From Opitutus sp. GAS368 (GTDB lineage: Bacteria > Verrucomicrobiota > Verrucomicrobiia > Opitutales > Opitutaceae): a DNA stretch of 64,000 bases. The DNA is taken from assembly GCA_945903465.1 (NCBI GenBank), contig CAMDOF010000002.1, positions 62,001-126,000 of the forward strand. Reading direction: 5' to 3'. This document shows, piece by piece, positions 35,013-45,514 of this stretch (its first letter is position 1; the number at the start of each line of letters is the position of its first letter). Both the position numbers and the translations under genes were made by a program. The notes under the pieces were generated by a model. The model saw nothing but the letters and a program-made list of their open reading frames with translations. It made no database searches and had not been told where the DNA came from.

Positions 35013-38000
35013 ATGCAACGAACGAACCTCATCGCTTGGTTGAGCGGGTGCTGCTTGCTAGCCATCGGGCCTGGTCGCGCCGCGCCGGCGCTGGACCGCG
35101 CGAGCGCCAGTGACTCTCCGCAAAACACGGGCAGCATCGGCGGACGGGTGCAAAACGCGGTGACTGGCCGGAATCTAAACAACGCGCGGGTCGCGGTGAA
35201 ACAGTCCGACATCGTCACTCTCACCGACGAGTATGGCCGGTTTCTGCTGACTCGGGTGCCCTCTGGGCCGGTGGTGCTGGAGGTCTATTATACCGGACTC
35301 GACCCGCAGCAGGTTCCGGTGAACCTTCTGGCCGGACAGTCCATCACGCAGAACGTATCGCTGACCAACGTGGCCCGCTACGGAGCGACCGCCGCGGTCG
35401 TGCAACTCGATGCGTTCACGGTGGCTGCGACCAAGGCGACGGATGGGGCGGAGATCGCGATCAATGAGCAGCGGGCAGCGCGAAACATCAAGAATGTGAT
35501 CTCAACCGAAGCGTATGGCGATGTGGTCGGAGGCAACAGCATGGGCGAGTTTCTCAAGTTCATCCCGGGCGTGCAGACCTCTGGCGGGCAGTTTGAGTCA
35601 GAGGCGGTCCAAGTGCGGGGATTTCCGAACTATATGACGGTGGTCAGCAGCAACGGCGCCCAGATGGCCACTTCGCAGGTCAGCGGCAACAACCGGCAAT
35701 TTGGGCTCCAGGCGATTTCAATCAACAGCGTGGCGCGGGTCGAGGTAACCAAGGTGCCGACCCCGGCCACCGCGGCCGACTCGCTCGCGGGGTCGGTAAA
35801 CATGGTGGGCCGAAATGCGTTCGAAAGCTCCCGGGCTGAATTCAAATATCAGCTGAATCTCTCGGGCTCTTCGCACAATCTCACGCTCACACGACAGCCG
35901 GCGACGGACGAAATTCAAACGTATCGGACCAGACCCGCGCTCAGCTTTAACTACACCCTGCCGCTGAACGACATCCTCGGGTTCGTACTGAGCGGATCCC
36001 ATTCAGGTCTCTATCTGCCACAGAATATTGCGGCTTTCACCTTTGCCACCAGCGCGGCGGGCACGACCGCCTCGCAGACCAAACCCTTCCAGTCGAACTG
36101 GGCCTTGACCGACGGTCCGCAATATTCGGTATCGAAGCAACCTGACGTTCAAGGTGGACTGGCGGGTCGCGCCCCACGCAGTTTTTTCGTTTGGTGCGAC
36201 GGAGAACTATCAACTCATGCTTAACCCGAGCAACGAAACGATCAACTTTGCAACCGGGACGACGGCCACGTCCACCGTGGCAGGCGGCGTGCCCTTCAGC
36301 TTTGGGGACACGTTTACCAGCGGTGCCACTGGGCGCGGCAGCGTCACAATTACGGGGGCCTACACGCGCCGGACCGAGGCGACCAATGGGGAGAATCTCC
36401 AATACCGTTTCGACAACGGAGAGTGGAAGATCGAGGCACGGGCCAGCATGTCGATCGCCCGGGTGTGGTTTCGCAGCGTTGAAAAAGGCAATTTCTCGTC
36501 CGTCACCGCGACAAGCAAGGTGCCCGTGCGCGTGGTGCTCACCGACATCGTGGAGGGAAGGCCCGCGAGAACCGAGGTGTTCGACAACAACAACCAGGTG
36601 TTCGATCCGTATAATCCCGCCAACTATAACCTGACGGCCGCCGCCGGATCTGGCACCGGGGTCCGCGACGACGTCAAAACATATAACGTGGATATCAAGC
36701 GAAGCATTCGCTTTCTGCCTTTTCCGGCCTCGGTGCAAGTGGGTGCCGCGCTCAAGGATCAGGACCGGGACCGAGATTCGCCGGGTTGGAATTACACCTA
36801 TCAGGGGCCGAATGGAGACCAGTCGTCGTCCCCTTATCTGGCCCAAGTCTACGTGAATCAGAAAACTTCTTTCAACAATGGAGATCGGAGCGTGCCTTGG
36901 CTTTCCCCGGCCCGCGCTTTCCAGGCCTGGGCGGCAAATCCGGCGCTTTTCTCGCAGACGCCCGCCCAGTTGGTGACGAAGTATAAGAACTCGGTCGCGG
37001 CCCGCCAATCGCTCACCGAGCAGGCGCCGGCGTTTTATCTTCAGTCGGAGATGAATTTCTTGAGCAACCGCCTCGCCGTGCTCACCGGAGTCAGATACGA
37101 GAAAACCATCGACGACGGACGCGGTCCGCTGGTGGATCCGAACGCGATTTTCGTGCGCGCAGCCAACGGAAGTTTTGCCCGGGATGCCGGGGGCAATCGA
37201 ATCCGCCGGCCGGAAGCGGGCAGCGTAGGTTCCATGGCGGAAGCGCTCCTGACCAATGTGGAGCGCGGTTATAGCGCCAGGCGCTCCTATGATGGTTACT
37301 ACCCCAGCCTTCACCTTACCGGAAATGTTACGCGGAACTTTGTGGCCCGGGCGGCTTTCGCCCAGACCTACGGTCGTCCCAATTTCAGCAACATCATGCC
37401 GTCGACTACCATCGTTGAAAACGATCTCGGCGCGAATCCGGATCCGGCGGTGGTGAAGGGTAATATCACGGTGAGTAATACAGGGCTGCGTCCCTGGTCG
37501 GCGGACAATTACGATCTTTCTCTGGAATATTATACCGACAGCGGCGGACTATTTTCGGCCGGCGTGTTCTACAAAGACATCAAGGATTTTTTCGGCACAT
37601 TTGCCAGCGTGCCGAATGCGGCCGGTCTGGAGGCGATTGGACTGGGGCCGGAATACCAAGGTTGGCAGGTGAACAGCACCGTCAACGCGGGCGATGCCAG
37701 CATCAAAGGGGTGGAGGTAAGCATGAATCAGTCGCTCCGCGGCGTGGGCGGCTGGGGTCAGTACTTCCGGGTATTCGCCAATTTTACGAAACTGGAGACG
37801 CGCGGCGCCAAGACGGCCGATTTTTCAGGCTTCCTCCCCAAGAGCGCAAACTGGGGCGTCACGTTCACCAAAAAACCCTTGGTCGTTATCGCCAAGTGGA
37901 ACTACCGAGGAGCCGAGAACCGGGGGTCGTTCGCCACATTCGGAGCCGATGGTTATACGTATTTTCGGGCCACCACGCGCCTTGATTTGAATCTCGAATA

Positions 38001-38163
38001 TTATCTCCGGCCGAATCTGGCGCTCTCGGTGAGCGCGCGAAACATCTTCAACGTGCCGATCGTCACGTATCGGGAGGGCTCGCCAACGCCGGATTACGCC
38101 AAGCGCGGGCAGATCTTGGATTTTGGCGTTCCGTTCAGCGTCGGTATTAAAGGTTCATTTTAA
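35013..38163 (+). pseudogene. TonB-dependent receptor with a single frameshift
   Basis: A signal peptide (MQRTNLIAWLSGCCLLAIG), carboxypeptidase-regulatory-like domain (GSIGGRVQNAVTGRNLNNA), plug (NSMGEFLKFIPGVQ, AVQVRGFPNYMTVV, DSLAGSVNMVGRN) and first barrel strands run to 36224 in one frame. The rest of the barrel (TFKVDWRVAPHAVFSFGA to the end GIKGSF) is in the +1 frame and stops at 38163. Removing the C at 36138 (SVSK-c-NLTFKV) restores one protein of about 1049 residues. No other lesion is visible, so this may be a recent mutation, a phase-variable site or a sequence error. The sialidase-like gene follows 10 bases later and the 30-bp motif precedes it. Confidence 0.85.
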
Positions 38164-38173
38164 ATCTCAATTT

Positions 38174-39370
38174 ATGACTCCCCTACTCTGTTCCTTCAGC
38201 CGGCGCCGCTTCCTGGTGCGAACCGCCCAACTTACCGCCGCCACTGTGGCCGCCCCTTGGATCGCGCGCGCCGCGCCACCAACGGCAAAAATGCTCGAGA
38301 CAAAAACGATCTCCCAGCAGCCGGAATTTTATCACGGCTGGTCGACCGTCGCCCGCCGGCAGAACGGCGATCTGTGGGTCTCGTGGTCGGGCGGCCGCGA
38401 ATCGCATGTCGATCCGTTCGGACAGGTCCACGCGATGACATCACGCGACAACGGCGCCACGTGGACTTTTCCGCGCGTGCTGCTCGACAGCGCCACCGAT
38501 GACCGCGACTCCGGCGTGCTCGAGACGGCGAAGGGCACCCTCCTCGTCACCACCTTTACATCGGTTGCGTATGAAGCGCATCTCCAGCAAGCGAGTGTGT
38601 TCGGAGAGCACACGGACACGGGCTGGACCTCGAAAAGCATGCCGCCGGAGCAATTGGCAAAATGGCGGGCCGCGCACCAGCGGCTGAGCGACGTCGAGCG
38701 CAAGGCCGAACTCGGCGAGTGGGTGATCCGATCAACGGACGGCGGCCGCGTGTGGTCGCCCCGCATTGCCACCATCGTGAACAGCCCGCACGGACCGATC
38801 CAGCTTCGCGACGGACGTCTGCTCTATGCCGGAAAACAACTGTGGAACCAAGATCGGAAAATTGGCGTCAGCGTTTCGTCGGACGATGGTCTCACCTGGC
38901 AATGGCTCGCCCCGATCCCCGCCCGCACCGGCGACAAGAACAGCAGCTATCATGAACTGCACGCGGTCGAGACCGCCAACGGCACGATCGTCGCCCAGAT
39001 TCGGAATCACAACGACGCGGACAAGGGATCGACGCTGCAGACCGACTCAGCCGATGGCGGCCGTACCTGGAGTGCGCCTCGTCCGATCTGTTATGGCTTT
39101 CCCTCGCACCTTCTCCGGCTGCGCGATGGTCGTCTGTTGATGAGCTACGGCTACCGCCGTAAGCCGTATGGCAATCGGGCGCGAATCAGCACCGACCATG
39201 GTAAAACGTGGAGTGAAGAAGTGGTGATCTCCGCCGATGGTAAAGACGGCGACCTCGGGTATCCGAGCACCGTCGAACTGGCCGACGGCACGCTGCTCAC
39301 AGTGTGGTACGAGAGTTTAGCTAAGCCGAAACTCGCCGTGCTGCGCCAAGCGAAATGGCAGATCGGGTAA
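38174..39370 (+). CDS. Tat-exported sialidase/BNR-repeat protein (398 aa)
   Basis: A twin-arginine signal (FSRRRFLVRTAQLTAATVAAPWIARAA) is followed by a six-bladed sialidase-like propeller. Five Asp-box-type motifs are visible: SRDNGATW, STDGGRVW, SSDDGLTW, SADGGRTW and STDHGKTW. Proteins of this kind include exo-sialidases but also many enzymes of unknown glycan specificity; I cannot confirm the Arg triad and Tyr/Glu pair. I chose the ATG at 38174 because the Tat signal begins there. It is the second gene of a TonB receptor - hydrolase pair. Confidence 0.82.
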   Translation: MTPLLCSFSRRRFLVRTAQLTAATVAAPWIARAAPPTAKMLETKTISQQPEFYHGWSTVARRQNGDLWVSWSGGRESHVDPFGQVHAMTSRDNGATWTFPRVLLDSATDDRDSGVLETAKGTLLVTTFTSVAYEAHLQQASVFGEHTDTGWTSKSMPPEQLAKWRAAHQRLSDVERKAELGEWVIRSTDGGRVWSPRIATIVNSPHGPIQLRDGRLLYAGKQLWNQDRKIGVSVSSDDGLTWQWLAPIPARTGDKNSSYHELHAVETANGTIVAQIRNHNDADKGSTLQTDSADGGRTWSAPRPICYGFPSHLLRLRDGRLLMSYGYRRKPYGNRARISTDHGKTWSEEVVISADGKDGDLGYPSTVELADGTLLTVWYESLAKPKLAVLRQAKWQIG

Positions 39371-39483
39371 GCGAGAATCGACCAACCGCCCGGATCCTCA
39401 CTTTCGATTCGATGCTCGGTCGCACAGAGTCGACGGCCACCAAAATCCACCGGAATGATTCCTTCCGCTTTGGCCTGAAGGCC

Positions 39484-41343
39484 TCAATCGGCCTTGATGG
39501 CGAAGATCCAGACATCACTGGTTTCTGCAACCAGTCGCACCTGAAACGGCGGCTGCGCCCAGCGCGAGTGCTTGTAAAAAAAATCGAGGTGAGTCTGCCA
39601 TTTCGTAATCACCAGCAAAGTAATGCCCGACGCGCGCCAAAGTCGGCGGGTCTCGCTGGCCGGCAGTGTGGCGTCGAACCAGCCATCGACCTGCGGGCTC
39701 CACAGCGGAACCACCCGCAGGCCGGTCGTCGCAAAACGTTTTTGGTAACCCGGCGAATCGGCGAGAATCACGTCAGCGGGTGAAGCGGTCGGATCACTCG
39801 CACGAATGTTCAACACGGCGGCGACCGTAGGATCAGCCGCCATTTTGGACGAGAAAAACGCGGGCCACTCACGCCAAGGGGTTATCCCGTAATTTGCAGG
39901 TAGCGCGAGGTTCGGGATGAGCGTCAAGGCGAGCAGGATACCCATGGCGAAGGCGGCCCCCCTCGAACCAACGAAATGCGGGTTTGCGAGGAGTATCCCG
40001 GCCCCGACGCTTCCGAGCGCCAGCGCCGGACTCAGTACGCGCATCGCATAAAACAGGCCGCCATTCGTATAGGGAATCGAGACCACCCACACCGCCACGA
40101 TCACGGCGACGGCGAAGCTACCCCAACGAGCCGCACGCCCACCACGCGCAGCGGACCAAACCAACCCGCCCCATCCAATGAGCGCAGTCGGCGCACCGAT
40201 TAAAAAGTAGCGCAGCAGATCCTGCCAACCCTCCACCCTCTTAAAAACTCCGCTCAGAGCAGCGGCGTCGGCCGTGATCCACGCCACAAAACGCGGATTT
40301 ACGGGAAACAATCCACCGACGCCAAGGCTGTAGAACGGGTTGCCCGTGAGAACCCACGTTCGGAGCGGCCACACCACGCCGATAACGGCGATGACCGTAA
40401 ATTCAATCCACGCGCGCCGCCGGGCGCCACCCGCGAGCAGACCCGCTGCGGCCAAAGCGGGAAAGATCAAACCATATTCCCTCGTGATCGCGCCCAGCAG
40501 CGCAAAGAGGCCCAGCAGCAGCGGCCACGGGCCACCGCCATCCCGTCGCCAACTCAACAGCGCCCACGCGATACCCGAAAGCGCCAGCGCGGTGAGCCCA
40601 GTTTCCTGCCCGAGCAGGCCCGACCACAACAGCAACGGCGAGGCCATCAGCGTCAAACACGCATAACGGGCCGCACCGACGCCCGCATAACGCTGAGCCG
40701 TGCGCCCGACGCACTCGTGCAATGCCATTCCTTGCAAAATGAGCGCGGGCAGCGTCCACGCGGCCACAGCTTGGCCCGCACAAGCGAACGCCCAAGCGTG
40801 CAACGCAGAAACCCCAGGCGGAATGCTCTCGACCCAAAAATAATGAAAAAAATCGTCGGCCGAACGCGGCGGATAAAAATCAAGGGAACCCCGGGCCAGC
40901 ATTTGTTCAGCGAGGTAGCCCCAGCGAAACTCAGTATCAGGCCCCGCTAATGGATTGAGCCACGCCCGCAACAAAATCACCGCCCAGCCGAGGAGATAAC
41001 AAGGCGTCCAGACGCCCATGGCTAAGAACGGAAAAAACCGGTCGCTTAAAGAGGAAATACTTAGGCCAGTGCTATTTGCTGAACCCGCCCGGAGGAAACC
41101 CCGCGTGCCGACGAAAGCACCGGCGCTGATTACCGCCAACCCCGAGGCGAACGTTCCTCGCGTGAGGGTGACGCCGGTGAACTGAAGAACCAGCACCGTG
41201 ACATAAATCGCGACCACTGAGCCGAGGAACCAGACCGCCAACGTCGCAGGAAGACGCAGCGCCCTCGCGATGGCGCCCCCGGGGAGCAACAATCCGCCGA
41301 TAAGCAGCGTAAGTTTGGCGACAGGCCAGAGCGATTCGTACAC
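39484..41343 (-). CDS. polytopic membrane protein, possible GT-C glycosyltransferase-like (619 aa)
   Basis: About twelve hydrophobic segments occupy residues 1-480 (VAKLTLLIGGLLLPGGAIA, LGLFALLGAITREYGLIFP, and others). A soluble C-terminal part (about 500-619) follows. An outward-facing loop holds acidic and aromatic residues (GPDTEFRWGYLAEQML, ADDFFHYFWVES). This is the general layout of lipid-phosphosugar-dependent GT-C transferases or O-antigen-like membrane enzymes, but no diagnostic motif is certain. It stands alone between convergent and divergent genes, and I cannot name a function. Confidence 0.7.
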   Translation of the reverse strand: MYESLWPVAKLTLLIGGLLLPGGAIARALRLPATLAVWFLGSVVAIYVTVLVLQFTGVTLTRGTFASGLAVISAGAFVGTRGFLRAGSANSTGLSISSLSDRFFPFLAMGVWTPCYLLGWAVILLRAWLNPLAGPDTEFRWGYLAEQMLARGSLDFYPPRSADDFFHYFWVESIPPGVSALHAWAFACAGQAVAAWTLPALILQGMALHECVGRTAQRYAGVGAARYACLTLMASPLLLWSGLLGQETGLTALALSGIAWALLSWRRDGGGPWPLLLGLFALLGAITREYGLIFPALAAAGLLAGGARRRAWIEFTVIAVIGVVWPLRTWVLTGNPFYSLGVGGLFPVNPRFVAWITADAAALSGVFKRVEGWQDLLRYFLIGAPTALIGWGGLVWSAARGGRAARWGSFAVAVIVAVWVVSIPYTNGGLFYAMRVLSPALALGSVGAGILLANPHFVGSRGAAFAMGILLALTLIPNLALPANYGITPWREWPAFFSSKMAADPTVAAVLNIRASDPTASPADVILADSPGYQKRFATTGLRVVPLWSPQVDGWFDATLPASETRRLWRASGITLLVITKWQTHLDFFYKHSRWAQPPFQVRLVAETSDVWIFAIKAD

Positions 41344-41715
41344 GACTCCTGCAATGCTACTCTCCCCTGAGATGCCAGCACGAAATCACTCGCCCCGAAA
41401 TCTCTGAACACAGCACGATCGCCGGCCTCTTTCCCGCCGCAACTGCCGGCCGCGCCTCAAAATACCTGCAAGGAGCAGCCGCCATCCGCGGGCGAAGACT
41501 TAAACCCCACGCACGAAACGGTCCACCCTGGAGCGACGCGTCAAGCAAACGCGCTCACCCCAAGAGCGCCGGCGCATCGTCGGTCAACTGACCCGCGATT
41601 TTACTCGTTCCGCGCACCAAGAGGGTCCTCGCCGCTGCCAAAAAACCCGGCCCGCCGCGGACGCCTGAGAAAGCAAGGCTGCGCGCGCTCACCCGCGGCG
41701 GGGCGCGCTCGGACA
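41344..41715. other. intergenic region, nothing recognised
   Basis: About 370 bases lie between the stop of the LacI-type gene and the start of the membrane protein gene, both on the reverse strand. No domain-bearing frame, clear terminator or repeat was found. The promoter of the membrane protein gene is probably here. Confidence 0.5.
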
Positions 41716-42774
41716 TCACCCCGCCGGCGACCCGCGCCGACGCGCCACCGACCGCAGAGTGGCTCCTTCATTCCATCGCCCCACCACGAGCTCGATCTTC
41801 GGCGAATCCACCGCGCTCACGTCGTTCAGTAGCATTCGGCCCAGCAACATTTCCAGCGCCACCATCCCCATCCGCTTTGGATCCTGACAAATCCCCGAGT
41901 AGCGCTTCGGGTCCGGATTTTTATCGAGCAAAGCCACCCCAATCCCTCTCGGCACCCGCACACTTAACCGCGCCAGCACCGCCAGCGCCGCCGCCAAGTA
42001 AATAGAGGTTTGGTGGAATACCAAGACGTCGGGCCGATGCGCAATAAACCACGTTTCAAACCCACGCCGGTCCCACTCTTCGGATCTCAAAATCGGCACG
42101 GGCGGGGCAGAAAACTTTCGCTCTTGATGCCCCAGAAACGCCGCCGAGTACAAATGATCCGTCCGTCGGTCGGCCGAAAAACGAATCAATAAACCGGGTC
42201 GCCGATACCCGCGACTCAACAACTCCTCAAATACGGTCCGCGCATCCGCCGCAAAATGACTCACCACCCGATGTAACGGATCCGGTATGCTCGCGGCATG
42301 CGTCACAATCGCAAATTTCTTCAACGCCGCTGGCAACCGCTCCTCCGGGTTCAAACTGCCCAAGCAGAGCAGACCTCTGATGCCACGCGCCTCGATGATT
42401 TTACGAAGCCGCCCCGCCGAGAGGCCCGGCCGCTTCACCCAGAAATCTTCCAACTTGTACCCGTGCGCTTCAGCTCGCTCCCTCGCCCCCTCCCGCACCA
42501 CGCCAAGATGCCTATAATCCGCCCGCTCCAGCCAAGGCCGCTCCTCCGGAAAGAGCGACACGACCCCAATCGTCTCCCGGTAGACCGGTACGCCCGCCTG
42601 CCGCACCTCTCTCATCAGCTGCGCCAATCGCACGTTGGGCACATGCCCAGCCGCTTTCGCCGCACGCTGTACCCGCGACCTTAACTCGTTCGATATCCGC
42701 GGACTATTTTTTAAGGCCAAGGAAACCGCCGTCGCCGATACCCCAAGATCGCGCGCCAGAGAACGTACACTCAT
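41716..42774 (-). CDS. LacI-family transcriptional regulator (352 aa)
   Basis: The N-terminal HTH and hinge are typical (VRSLARDLGVSATAVSLALKNSPRISNELRSRV, then AAGHVPN at the hinge). A periplasmic-binding-protein-like sensor domain follows (IRGLLCLGSL, RPDVLVFHQTSIYLAAALAVL, GIGVALLDKNPDPKRYSGI, KRMGMVALEMLLGRM). It would bind a sugar or sugar derivative and repress the divergent TonB receptor at 42905. The gap between the two starts holds a near-perfect palindrome of the expected type. Confidence 0.88.
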   Translation of the reverse strand: MSVRSLARDLGVSATAVSLALKNSPRISNELRSRVQRAAKAAGHVPNVRLAQLMREVRQAGVPVYRETIGVVSLFPEERPWLERADYRHLGVVREGARERAEAHGYKLEDFWVKRPGLSAGRLRKIIEARGIRGLLCLGSLNPEERLPAALKKFAIVTHAASIPDPLHRVVSHFAADARTVFEELLSRGYRRPGLLIRFSADRRTDHLYSAAFLGHQERKFSAPPVPILRSEEWDRRGFETWFIAHRPDVLVFHQTSIYLAAALAVLARLSVRVPRGIGVALLDKNPDPKRYSGICQDPKRMGMVALEMLLGRMLLNDVSAVDSPKIELVVGRWNEGATLRSVARRRGSPAG

Positions 42775-42803
42775 ACACTGCGTAGACGAAATTTCATCGG
42801 TTC

Positions 42804-42817
42804 AGTTGACGTAAACT
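42804..42817. promoter_or_regulatory. palindromic candidate LacI-type operator
   Basis: AGTTGACGTAAACT is symmetric at 12 of 14 positions (AGTT-x-ACGT-x-AACT) with a central CG, as LacI-family operators usually have. It lies 29 bases before the lacI-like start and 87 bases before the receptor start, so it could control both. Confidence 0.5.
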
Positions 42818-42904
42818 AAAAAGGCATTTGCACGCCTCGCGCAAAGCGAAAATAACCCTTCCACCTGTTCCTCAACCCACCACGCTGCCCTTCTTTCGTT
42901 CACC

Positions 42905-45514
42905 ATGAAACCCTGCTTGCTTGCCCTCCTCACGACACTGGCTGCCCTCGCCAACGCCTTACCGCCACTCGCGGCCCAAACCGCGCCCAAGGCCTCCAGC
43001 CTCACCACGGCAGCCGGCGACAAGGATATCGTCAAACTGAGCGTGTTTGAGGTCACCGCCCAAAATGACGACGAGTACCGCGCGGCCAATACCACCACCG
43101 GCACCCGCTACAACACACCCGTGAAGGACCTCCCGATGAACATTGAGGTTCTGACCTCCAGCTTCATGCGCGACATCGGGGCCCTCGATCTCCGCGATGC
43201 CCTCGAATACGTCAGCGGTATCCAACTTGACACGACCGCCGGCGGTACCGGCAGCACTAAGGATAATCCCGAAAACAACACCCTGCTCATCCGCGGTATC
43301 GCCGCCGCCACCAATAAAGACGGCTTCCGCCGCTTCGTGCCGGTCGATCCCATTACCATTAGCCGCGCCGACATCATCAAGGGACCAGGCGGCGCCCTTT
43401 ACGGTCAGGGCGGCACCGGTGGCGTCATCAACGTCGCCAGCGTTCAAGCCGGTAACCGCACGGTCGCTCGCGCGGGTACCAGCATCGGCTCCTTCGGCTT
43501 CCGCCGCGCTGAATTCCTCTGGTCCGGCCCGATCCTACCCGACGGTCTCGTGGGCTTCGCGCTGCCCCTCTCGTACCAAACCAGCAAGAGCAACGCGATG
43601 TACTTTGAGATGAGTACTTTTGTGATGAACCCCGCGCTGACCATGAAGCTCGGGCCCAAGACCTCGCTGCTCGCCTCCATCGAGACCCGCATCAATGCCC
43701 GCGACAACATTCGCAACTTTTTCCTGACCGATAATACCCTCGCCCCTGATAACACGCCTTACGGCACCCTTATCGCCAACCGCCCAGGCACCGCTCGCGT
43801 CTTCACCACACCCAACCAACGCGACTTCCGCTTCGAGGGCCCGGATACTTTCCGTCGCGAGCGCACCTACGTTCGCACCTACCGCCTCGATCACCGCTTC
43901 GCCGAAAACTTTCAGTGGTGGGGCGGTTACAGCGCCGAGGATATTAATGTTCGCGATCGCAGCTTCAGTATCGCCCTCCGCAACGCCAACGACGCCTCCA
44001 TCCCTCTGAAAATCCGGACCGATCCGCGCTTCCTCGCCCTCCTCCGCCCTTCCGCCGGTACCGCGCAACCTCAAATTCTCGACATCCGCCCCAACAACAG
44101 CACGAACTCCTCCCGAACTGTCCGCCCCACGTGGAAGTCCGAGATCTACGCCGCCTTCGACACCGGCCCCGTCAAGCATCGTCTCATCACCGGCATCAGC
44201 TACGGCCCACTCACTTCCGGCAACAACGCTGCCAATACCAATTTCTACTACGGTAACACGGGCACACCTTCTGACCCCGCGACCCAGCGCTGGGAAGCCT
44301 TGCCCGCCGATGTCATTCTCTCCCGCTTCCGCAACCCGCGCGATACCGCATCCGTTAAACGCTGGGACAACGCCGTCATCGACCAATACCCGCAAGGTCC
44401 CGAAACCGCGATCGGCACCCGCTCTTCCTACCTCACATCTTACTTCTGGGACCGAAATCTTTACGCCAACTTGCAGAGCAGTTTCTTCAAAGATCGCTTC
44501 CAAACGATTATCGGCCTCTTCGACACCCGTAACGATCGCGGTGGCATCGTCTACGATACCACGGGCAACTACCTCTGGAACGGTCCCGCCCCGGCCGGCA
44601 GCGGCTCCACGCTCAACGGCGTCCGCCGCCCCAAGCCCGTGCGCAACACCGCCCCAAGCATCACCGCAATCTGGTTGCCGCTCGATTGGGTCCGGCTCTA
44701 CGCCAACACCATGAGCTCGATTGATGTCGGGCCCGCCTACTCCGCCTACGACGGTAATGGCAAACCCCTCGACGGCGCCACCGTTCACAACGGCGAGGCC
44801 GGCGCCCGCGTCGATCTCTTCAAAAGCAAACTCCTCGTCAACCTCGCCGCCTTCGCCATGAGCGACCAAGACCGCCCCACGAGTTTCGGCGCCGCCACCC
44901 AAAACCTGCTCGTCTCCCCAACCGGCACACTCAACGGCTCCGGCTTCAGCGCCTTCGTCAAAACCAGCACCGACTCCAAGGGTTTCGATCTCAAGGTCGA
45001 CTACATCCCGCTACGTAATTTGCGCTTCAACGTCGGCGTCTCGATGAACGACGTCCAGATCAAGGAGATCGAACCTTTCGCCACTCCCGCCAATCCCGAT
45101 CCTGTCCGTCTCGCCGCCCAACAACGCTTCGTTGCCGCTGGCGGCAGTTCCAGTCGCTATCTCGGAAAACCCTCCACCGACATCTCGAAGTACACCGGCT
45201 CAGCCTTCGTCCGCTATGAGTTCAATGAGTCCTTCCTCAAAAACACTTGGGTAATGCTCGCCGCCAAGCATCTCGGCAAACGCGAGGCCGAGCTCATCTC
45301 CGTGAGCACCGCCACCGGCGACATCACCGTCGACCGCCGTCTCGTACCCTCCCACTATCTGTATGACCTTAACCTGGGCTACCGCCGGAAAATCGGTCGC
45401 TACTCCACCAACTTCCAGCTGAACCTCGCCAATGTTGCCAACGATGACGCCTTTTACGGCGCCGTTTGGCAGACCGGCCGTACCTACCGGCTCTCCGCTG
45501 GCGTAAATTTCTAA
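42905..45514 (+). CDS. TonB-dependent receptor, siderophore-receptor-like plug (869 aa)
   Basis: A signal peptide (MKPCLLALLTTLAALANALPPLAA/Q) leads to a TonB-box-like segment (VKLSVFEVTAQNDDEY) and a plug domain (NTPVKDLPMNIEVLTSSFM, DLRDALEYVSGIQLD, RGIAAATNKDGFRRF, IIKGPGGALYGQGGTGGVIN). A 22-strand-type barrel ends in LSAGVNF. The plug looks like the FhuE/ferri-siderophore class used for many substrates in Opitutales. It lacks the N-terminal carboxypeptidase-regulatory domain of the other two receptors. The divergent LacI gene points to a sugar-type ligand rather than iron. Confidence 0.9.
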   Translation: MKPCLLALLTTLAALANALPPLAAQTAPKASSLTTAAGDKDIVKLSVFEVTAQNDDEYRAANTTTGTRYNTPVKDLPMNIEVLTSSFMRDIGALDLRDALEYVSGIQLDTTAGGTGSTKDNPENNTLLIRGIAAATNKDGFRRFVPVDPITISRADIIKGPGGALYGQGGTGGVINVASVQAGNRTVARAGTSIGSFGFRRAEFLWSGPILPDGLVGFALPLSYQTSKSNAMYFEMSTFVMNPALTMKLGPKTSLLASIETRINARDNIRNFFLTDNTLAPDNTPYGTLIANRPGTARVFTTPNQRDFRFEGPDTFRRERTYVRTYRLDHRFAENFQWWGGYSAEDINVRDRSFSIALRNANDASIPLKIRTDPRFLALLRPSAGTAQPQILDIRPNNSTNSSRTVRPTWKSEIYAAFDTGPVKHRLITGISYGPLTSGNNAANTNFYYGNTGTPSDPATQRWEALPADVILSRFRNPRDTASVKRWDNAVIDQYPQGPETAIGTRSSYLTSYFWDRNLYANLQSSFFKDRFQTIIGLFDTRNDRGGIVYDTTGNYLWNGPAPAGSGSTLNGVRRPKPVRNTAPSITAIWLPLDWVRLYANTMSSIDVGPAYSAYDGNGKPLDGATVHNGEAGARVDLFKSKLLVNLAAFAMSDQDRPTSFGAATQNLLVSPTGTLNGSGFSAFVKTSTDSKGFDLKVDYIPLRNLRFNVGVSMNDVQIKEIEPFATPANPDPVRLAAQQRFVAAGGSSSRYLGKPSTDISKYTGSAFVRYEFNESFLKNTWVMLAAKHLGKREAELISVSTATGDITVDRRLVPSHYLYDLNLGYRRKIGRYSTNFQLNLANVANDDAFYGAVWQTGRTYRLSAGVNF

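Noticed and set aside
36037-37314. Long reverse open frame (about 425 codons)
   Set aside because: Antisense to the second TonB receptor, whose frame carries clear family motifs.
43535-44902. Long reverse open frame (about 455 codons)
   Set aside because: Antisense to the barrel of the third TonB receptor. The Gly/Val/Ala-rich product has no domain.
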